A DNA stretch of 64,000 nt, taken from positions 62,001 to 126,000 of the forward strand of contig JASANC010002569.1 of the NCBI GenBank assembly GCA_030248135.1, read 5' to 3'. Below are positions 56,307-64,000 of this stretch, one piece after another; within the stretch, counting starts at the first letter, position 1; every line of letters starts with the position of its first letter. The DNA comes from Theristus sp. LFF4_11 (taxonomy: Eukaryota > Nematoda > Chromadorea > Monhysterida > Xyalidae). The translations under genes were made by a program, and so were the position numbers. The notes under the pieces are model-generated. The model was given only the letters and a program-made list of their open reading frames with translations. It was not told the DNA's origin and ran no database searches.

Positions 56307-57011
56307 CAGGGTGTTTATGAAGAAGTGGTATATACTGCATGGTCATTCACCGTGTTGCAAACAATCGTGTTCTTGTGGTAGAGTTTCGATGTTTTTAGTC
56401 GGAAAATCCATTTCATTCGAGGCATTTGACAGACACGGTCACCCTCATCCATCCCCTTGTTTGGTATAGCCGCTCAAAACTGTCACCACAACACGCTGAA
56501 AAAAAATCCCTTTCGCGCGTCCATTTTACACCCCATTTTTCGTGCCAAAATTGGCCGTAGTTAGAAACAAATACGCCCGACGGGTCACTGTAAAAATCTG
56601 GTCTGGCAGTCTGTTGGTGCCAGTCTGGCGAAGCTGCTGTTGGCGTAAACGCCAGCTGCTATGACCTATTTTTTTAAACGTGTCCCTCTGAATTGACGTC
56701 ATGTGCGGCAAAACATGCGTTTGCCGTTCACAGCAAACCAGACTTTCCGTTTAGCCGATTTCTTCCCGTGTAAACAAATGGTGAATGTCGAATCAGTCAC
56801 AACAAACTGACATTTTAGTGCCTGTACTTTGACAAACGGGCGTTTTTTAAAGCAAATGACGTCATTTTAGTCCGGGCACGTTTGAATAAATCCACAATAT
56901 TTGTAGTAAAACAGTTGAAGCGCACCTGATCTCATCTACTTACAACAAATTTCATACCGTCTAGCAAGCGCTAAAAATTATCCCTTTATCCACCATCATT
57001 AGGCTACCCTG
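56307..57011. mobile_element. CAGGGTG-ended element with nested MITE
   Basis: Ends CAGGGTGTTTATGAAG and TTAGGCTACCCTG flanked by TA; 705 bp. A complete family C (TGACGTCA) MITE occupies 56661-56900, so the outer unit is older. No transposase seen. Confidence 0.5.
56661..56900. mobile_element. CRE-bearing MITE family C, copy 2
   Basis: Close match to 18043-18277: TTTTTTAAACGTGTCCCTCT, TGACGTCATGTGCGGCAAAA, GTTTAGCCGATTTCTTCCCG, and the end TGACGTCATTTTAGTCCGGG. Both copies keep the two TGACGTCA-type sites. Confidence 0.75.
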
Positions 57012-60000
57012 TACGTTTTATATTCCATGTACCGTCATTAGCGTTGCATTTATGTTACATGAGCATTACAAATATGCTGAAAACAAGCGTGTTCGTTTGC
57101 GAATTTTCCTGCTGCTCTTCAGTAATTTACAGTTTGTCAGGGTTTAAAAAAATTCAAACTGTGCATATGCTTGTTACATCTCTGCATTGTATGGTAGTTT
57201 GTTTTATGTGTTTCATTCTTGCGTGTTTCTCTATAGGTTTGTTTTAGGGACACTCAGTTTCGTTTTGTCTCTGTTGTGGTAAAACGGCAATGGGAGGTGC
57301 GTAGACAGGGGTGAGTTGTCTTGTATTTTTAGTTATTCCGAGCTGGTTTTACAAGCGAAAGTGCAAAAGTAGCTTTAAACGGCTCAGCGACATTTGTAAA
57401 TCTCTTTGTGCATGTTAGCTGCGATGTTTCTCCTCTCTCGACAAAGTGGTTCTAAAAAGTCAAAAGATGATCGACTCTTTTTGTGCACTTGCTATTGTAG
57501 AGGCAAACTACAGTAACATCTGTCGCGCTCACTGTAATCATGTGATCACATTTACATGCTCTCTAAAAAATGCGAAACTTTAGTGCTGCGAAGCTTAGTT
57601 TCGTTCCAAACCTGGTTCCAAAACCATTGAGCGTTTCCGAACACCAGGCTCACCGCATTAGCGTTTTCCGGCCGAATGGCAACATCGCTGCCGAATTTTT
57701 GAAACTTCTCCGTGCTGCACGCTGATTGGTCAGGGGCACGTGGACGTATGTTGGCAGAGAACGCTTCCCAGGAGCTTCTGCGGTGAGTCTCAGACATAAA
57801 TTTTACGTACTGTAGCTTGGAACCTCATTTGGAACTGAACCTGGCGTGCACCAAATTTAGCACAAAGGATTGCATATATTTTTGCGTGTCTGTTAAAACA
57901 AGACTGCATTTCAAAAGAAAACAACCAAATGCTAGGAGAGGAAACTCAATTTTGTTTTCACAAATTGTGCTCAGAAAATACACAAAAACTCACAGACACA
58001 GACACGCGCACAAAAGTTGAAAAAGTTTTCAATAAAGGCAGTAAAACAAAAGCGCTACAACAACTCAAAGATTACTATAAAATGGTAATGAACAAGTAAT
58101 AAACACACACAACTTGAAAACAATAAAAAAACAAGATACAGACGCAAAATACCCGACAAACGAAAACTGGAACACAATGCATGCAACGGAACACACAAAA
58201 AGCGAAACCGGAGCTATTCATCAGGCAAAACTCTATTATAAAAGCCCGAGCGCCTTTTTTCGAATCAGCTACCTTCAACAATAAGTTTATCCCATCATTT
58301 TAAGTTATTATGTTGTGCGCACATACAATATCTTCGTTCTTTACTTTTTCTTTCAATTCTTCCCATTTTCATTAGGATCTTACTTTATGTTTTTTGTTCA
58401 GTTTTCTTGTCGGAAATTACATAGCATTTTGCTACCGTACTAATGATGAACAAAGAAGACATCGCAAGCGAACGGAGGCAAATTAAATAGAGTCTGAAAG
58501 TAGTTTTTGCTTGTCTTTTGTTTTGTTTCTAAACAAGTGAATTGCGGTCGCAATGCGCCGATGTTTGTTCCTTTTGTTTTCGTTTTTGAATCAACGAACA
58601 GTTTTCGTCTCCCTGCCGGGTGGTCATGTTTCTGATTGTTGTTCTGGTTGAAGCAAAAACTATTTGCGCTTTTTACCATGTCGTCTCACGCTACTACTTA
58701 TTGAAAATATCATTGTTATTTTTAATTAAGTTTTGTGACTAAAATCAAAACACAGCCATCTGCAAACACCTGTGCTTGCTGAAAAAAAATGTCTCTATCA
58801 CATAGACGAAACGTTTCTTGAAATCCTGCACACTTTCGAAAACATCAGAGAAGCACTCAAAGGACAGTGAACGTTGTTGGGAACACTAGAACGTTTCACA
58901 GGCACCTTTGGTATTTCCTTTTATTGTTTCCTGTTGCTAAAGTATTGTTTGCCACAATGTTACCCGTTTCAAAGTTTTTGTTTCCCTTCGATTTTCGTGT
59001 TCCTAAAACAGAGGTACCAAATATCCTTTGTCTTCTCACATTAAGGTGAGACCACTCCAGGCTAGGAGTTGTGCTAAATATAATAATATTTTAACCACAA
59101 ATTTGGTGTTTGACTGCATCAAACCCGATCACATTCGTTCTTCTTACTGTAATTCAAAGTTTCACATGCTCTGTGTTCTGGATAGCAACACCCTGTACCT
59201 TGGATTGCTTCTCAATGAACAACACAACCAATCACCACAAGTTCTTGTTTGTTTCATTCGTTTGTTTGACATTGATTGATTGAACCACACATTGCTTGTT
59301 TACATCTGAAAAAACATGTTTCTTTTATTTAAGCCACTGATGATATCTGCAAAGCTCACGAGTAGTGTTGAAAAAAGACGAAAAATACTTTGCATCTCGC
59401 CGCACCCCAAGTTCTTTTACGCTTATAATGTTGCTCATGTTACTTTGATTTGCGGAAAAAATAATGGCGCCATCAATCATAACTCGAGTACATGTACAGT
59501 GTTCAGTGAATGTGATCGGGAAAGCAAAAGTTTCCAGTTGTTTTAAAAAAACCTTTTAAGTATTGATGTTTTGAAACTTTTGTCCCACCGCAGCTTGCCT
59601 GATTTTGCTCTATTTATGTATTTTAAACCACACTTGCTTTTGTATGTGCATGTATCCGATGTTTTGCACACCGCACACACACGCGTGCAGTATTGAACGA
59701 AACCGTAATTCATTTTGACATATTTTCGTGAAATCAGCGATTATAATCAACGCTTTACTACGATTACCTGCGTTGATACAGTTCAGAACAGGGTTGTTGT
59801 GATTTCGATTGTGCGGGGGATGGAGAATAGGGATCTAAAGGCAGCTTTTGAACACTGTTTTTTTCTAGTGAAACTTGATAGCGTAAACGTTTTTAAGCGT
59901 TCAAAATCAATGCGTTTAGAAAATTCTAACCATCCTCAAATTTCTTCACACTTGTAGAAGAGCTGAAAATTTTCCAGGTGCCCTTGTATAGTGCTAATTT

Positions 60001-63000
60001 ATCTTCCTGCCATGTAACCCTTAAAATTCTCAATTTTAGCTCGACCATGCCAAACGCATTTGCACGCGCGCAGTTGCAAATCGGAGCAGTGGTAGCGCCT
60101 CCCGAAAAAATAACCGCATAAAAACTGCTGCAACCGATCGTAAATTCCTCAAATTTAATGTTAGACAGGGCCCTGTGTTTGCCACGTAATTTTCTACCAA
60201 CAAAACAGGTTGTTTCCCATCATCATGTAGCCGAATAAAGCGCGTTTTTTTACGTTCGGCAATTCTCGGTTTCGGTCTTGTTACAAACTGCCAGCGACGT
60301 GTGAGCGATTTATGCTCGACTACTGCTTTGTTCTGTCAGTTTCAAAGCGTATATATGCGTTTTTTGCAATATTTTATCAGACACCACCACAATGTTTTCA
60401 CATGATTAGTGCAGGTTTTTTTTGTTTTTGAAGACACTCATCGTACTGTTCCTGCGTGTGCGGCCTTTCGTACATTGTATCTCTCCTGTTTTGCTTATCT
60501 TGCATTTTTTTAATCGGTGTGCAAACTTGCGGAACGGCTAGCTTGCTAAATTGTTTCATATAAACTGTGGAGGCCCACGGTGCATTTTGTATATACAGTA
60601 TTATCAGTAGCGGCGGGTAATAAAAGTCAGTTGCAAAAAAGTTTCAACATCCAAACGGCATTCATGTGGAGTAATAATAACGTGTGCGCATTGTTTATAA
60701 AGCGGTTTTATTTCGGTGTTCCTGCGTTATCATATCGCTGTACACTGTCTGAAACTGTAACGCCGAAAAAACCGCACGTTATCATTTCAATCCAGCGTCT
60801 TCAGATGTTTTTATTTGTTTTTTTTTGTTTTTTTTTAATTTTTGCTTTGTTTTTTCAGCACTTTTTTCGTCTTCCAACCTTAAAAAGTAAAGAACCTCGC
60901 AGACCGTAGTCTAAAAAGATGTCCCCCCAGACGGTCTGGCGCATCTTTTCAAAAAAATCAGCAGAACAAAAAAAACAGTTTTCTGCGTGATTTCTCCACT
61001 AGTAATCTCAACAATCAAAATAAATGTTGCCCAGTTTTACATACAATACTCCCAGTCTTAAAACGTCATTTCTCAGCGTCATAAAATGTCGTATTTTATC
61101 GTTCATGTACATGTATCGAACACATAAGTCATAAAATGTTTGAAATATCCATACCTATATTGCTCTGGTACCATTTGCTACATGAGATGTATGTATTGCT
61201 CGCAGTGGTTTTTTAGACGCACGTGTAGAATTTTGCAAAAAATCGTGCACACACACAAAATCGTATCGAACTAAACGAAAAACAGAAGCAACAAAAAATT
61301 GGCAAAATTTATGCGTGCTTGTAAAAACCTTCGCCTGATGATGTACATGGTATTTTTAAACTGGACATGGATAAGTTCAAGAAGGTATGAATTTTTTCCA
61401 GCTTTGAAAAAAACATTCATTTTTCGTTTACTTATTTGCCACATACTGTACGTCAAACCAGCTGTGTCCAGTTATTCCAAGTAGGCCTTAAAAGTTAACA
61501 ACGGTGTTCTTGTTTTTCCTTAAAAAATAGGGTTGAAAAAATCGTACATAGAAAACATGTACCGTTGTGGTGACAAAGAAAATTCTGCGTTTCATAAAAA
61601 ACAGTTTTGGTTCCATGTAACTTGTTATGTCATTTTTAAGTTACCACTTGGTTACCGTATGTGATACGTTCTCAAAAGTAAAAAGTTCAAAACGTGAGTC
61701 ATTATTTAGGACACAAAAGTTTTTTAGTCCACAGTTATAACATTTTCTACTTTAAAAACCTACTAACAAGTGTCCTTTTTCGTTCGAACCCTAAAGAACC
61801 ATCCGTTTTCCAAACTGATTTGGAACATGTATGTAACCAATCAACAAAGCGGTACATTGGTCCTAGTCCTTTGGGTAACAGGTCACATGGCCTGATCACA
61901 TTTCTTTGTTCAGTAGGCTCGTCGATACAAAAGGTTATAAAATGGCTCGTGTCAATCTGCTTCATTCCCTCCTTATGCATCTTCTATTCCTACTGAAAAT
62001 TATGACGCCACAAAAAAGTCGCAAAAAAATTCAGCCAAGCTCACAAATTTCAGATTTGCTGATTTTCTGATGTGTTGCCGTATATTTTGCGTTTTATTTT
62101 CCGTCGTCGTTGTTGGTTTTTTCGGCTGAATTCCAAGCCACACTGAAAAACCAACAACAATAAAAATGAAATAATAAACGTCAAAAACAACCCCTTCGCC
62201 GAAAAAAACAACTGCATACATACGACGCCCCGGCTGATCTGTCTGTTTTTTATTTATTTTTGAACATTAGACCCAGTGGCGCCTATATTTATGCAAAATT
62301 ATATTTCTATGCACGGTTGTTTATGGTTGAATTCGAAATTTCAAAAAATTATGATTATTAGTTTGGGTACATTTCGTTATTTTACAAGCATGCATATATC
62401 AATTCACAATAAGCGAATCAAATAAAAACATTTTTATAGATTTTTGCACAGCCATCCACATCGCTCAAATATGGCCTGTAGCAGAATATGGCCCAAAAAT
62501 GTACAGTTTTCTGGGGTCTTTCTGTGAGCGTGTTCCATTTGCAAAGTTACACAACTGATTAGATGCTTTGAATATTTTAAAAATATTGAATACGTGTATA
62601 CGCTACCAAGCCAGCAACTCAAGTCCCAAACAGTATTGTAAAACATTCTGAGTGTCTCAAGGTGTATCAGTTTTTTTGCTACTGCTTTTTCAAACCTCCA
62701 ATTCTGCGTTTCTGTTTTTTTGAAAAAGTATCAAAAAACTGTATCAAGCATGTGCGTTGACGCCAAAACCATCAGAAACATGTCTTATTTTGTTTATGTT
62801 AACAATACCTGCGCATTTATGAGCGGTCATTTCTCCAGACAGCTGTTTTTCACTCTGTAGTTCCTTTAAAGAACCAAGATTGAAAAAAACAATAGCAACG
62901 ATTGAATGATGGAGTGTAAAGGACGCAATTTTTGAGCGCTTACTACCGAGAATTTTTTGGAAGAAATGCCTTTTTTTCTTTTTCGACCTTTTCCGTCAAA

Positions 63001-63707
63001 TTTGTTTCATTAAAAAAGCAATATTCTTTGTAATATTCTAGATCCTCTTGCGTGTGGTTTGTGAAAAATGGTTTCAGTGATTTTTGAAATTATATCTTGC
63101 GTGCGACCAGTTATTCAATCGCGTATACCTTATGGTCCACAAACACGAGATTCTTCTATGCAACACAAATTACTCCTATACCGAAAAGTTGTACTTCTAA
63201 GTTGCGCACAACTGCAAGCAAATGTATCTGTTGATGTACATCGTTTGGTGTTAATGAAAAAATATTCCTGCGACCGCCTCCAACACATCAGTCATCTATC
63301 GCATGATTTGATAAATTTTCACTGTTTTAAAACTTGGCACTATTGTTTAGCTGGCAAGATTTTCCCTTGTATTTGGAGTACCTTTGTTTCTCATGACACC
63401 TTTTTAAAACAACACACGCAAAAGAGAACATGAAACACCTGTACTGAGTAGCTTTTTCTGAGCGCTTAAGAAATGTTGAGTTTGAATTACTGCGCCCATT
63501 TCAGTAACAAGTTGGGATTACCCGAATCTCGTTATTTCTTTTGTCTGACTGCTTGAACCTTCGCCCGATTATCATGTATGCAATTGAATCGCCGGCATTT
63601 TGGTTTTTAAAACTGTCTGAAATGAAAGCGAACTTTTAGATTTCAAAAACAATTTTCTCAATAACCTGGAAAAATAAAGCTGGTGTTTTATTAAAATTCG
63701 TTTTTCC

Positions 63708-63857
63708 ACAGTCAATCTCGCTAATATATGCAACTAGCTGATTGGTTAGTCATAGCAACTCTCAGCGCTGATTGGTTAATCATGGGGTGTTTTCAGCGCT
63801 GATTGGTTGGTCATGACGTCATGTTCGCGTCATGTTGCATTTCCAGATGGACTGTAG
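63708..63857. mobile_element. CCAAT-bearing MITE family B2, copy 2
   Basis: Starts CACAGTCAATCTCGCTAATA, contains three TGATTGGTTAGTCAT-like units and ends TTTCCAGATGGACTGTAG; close to 41618-41762. Confidence 0.7.
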
Positions 63858-64000
63858 ATGTTCACTTTGTTGTTCGCATGAACAATCACGTTACAGTACC
63901 CGTACATGAAGAAACATCATCAAGTTTTAGTCTCAAGTTGGGCCTCCTCCTTGATTTCACGCAAATGCGCTGGAACGTGAAAAAAACTTGCGACAATGTT

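Larger units (their letters stand above)
48454..64000. other. 15.5-kb gene-poor region
   Basis: I see no exon chain with coding composition. Most ORFs are Phe/Leu/Lys-rich by-products of T- or A-rich sequence. Recognisable contents are transposon-like units at 49338-49600, 52138-52551, 56307-57011 and 63708-63857, and a dispersed repeat at 55795-55985. A CT dinucleotide run at about 50990-51009 and a tRNA B-box-like fragment near 53450-53475 (GGGTTCGAATCCCGC) are also present. A GC-rich stretch at 57610-57790 could hold a small exon (VSEHQAHRISVFRPNGNIAA on the plus strand) but no splice partners were found. The region may contain 3' UTRs or large introns of genes outside the window. Confidence 0.5.

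Noticed and set aside
57552..57797. 81-codon minus-strand ORF, GC-rich
   Set aside because: The plus strand shows a more protein-like reading in the same place, and neither has convincing splice partners.
63068..63433. 121-codon plus-strand ORF near the window end
   Set aside because: No recognisable motif and AT-rich composition; not enough to call a gene.

Overview
Eukaryotic (animal) nuclear DNA. The genes are split by GT-AG introns with consistent phases, and the proteins are typical of animals: a trypsin-like serine protease, a Ly6-type protein with a GPI signal, a seven-transmembrane receptor and several single-pass membrane proteins. Many short inverted-repeat transposons lie between and inside genes. 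An interstitial (TTAGGC/TTAGGT)n tract and a receptor resembling nematode Srx-type chemoreceptors point weakly to a nematode or another ecdysozoan. I do not claim a species.

Layout. 0-7 kb: three small single-pass membrane ORFs or genes (612-731 +, 4814-4972 -, 5594-6621 +); the last has a PPxY tail. 7.76-15.9 kb (+): the most remarkable locus, a secreted Pro/Tyr/Gln-rich protein encoded by about 48 tiny exons, all phase 1. Twenty-eight of them (8585-12213) are tandem copies of one 63-nt exon plus a 65-nt intron (period about 128 bp), with two exact 541-bp higher-order steps, a frameshifted copy, a stop-containing copy and two GC donors. 16.5-20.5 kb (+): an 8-exon trypsin-like protease with the full catalytic triad and a 2-kb transposon-filled intron. 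22.7-24.0 kb (+): a 2-exon Ly6-like GPI-anchored protein with a long Asn-rich linker. 24-27 kb: nested Tc1/mariner-type elements. 27.6-29.0 kb (+): a small Cys-rich membrane protein. 29.4-30.3 kb: an extreme G/T tract, possibly an assembly artefact. 32.0-33.3 kb (+): a single-pass membrane protein with alternative 3' exons. 34.3-36.5 kb: a telomere-like tract, a mariner-type element and Pro-rich exons on the minus strand. 38.3-42.7 kb (-): a complete 9-exon rhodopsin-like receptor (632 aa) with NRY in place of DRY and NPTVY in TM7. 44.2-48.5 kb (+): a cluster of exons encoding repeats of one unrecognised domain; the first protein starts with a myristoylation-type MGN. 48.5-64 kb: no convincing gene, only repeats.

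How the genes might work together. Most products are secreted or at the cell surface (Pro-rich secreted protein, protease, GPI protein, receptor, small membrane proteins). Nothing in the sequence ties them into one pathway. The notable structure is the exon array, where every internal exon can be skipped without changing frame. Exon coordinates are read by eye from splice consensus and phase; no transcript evidence was available.
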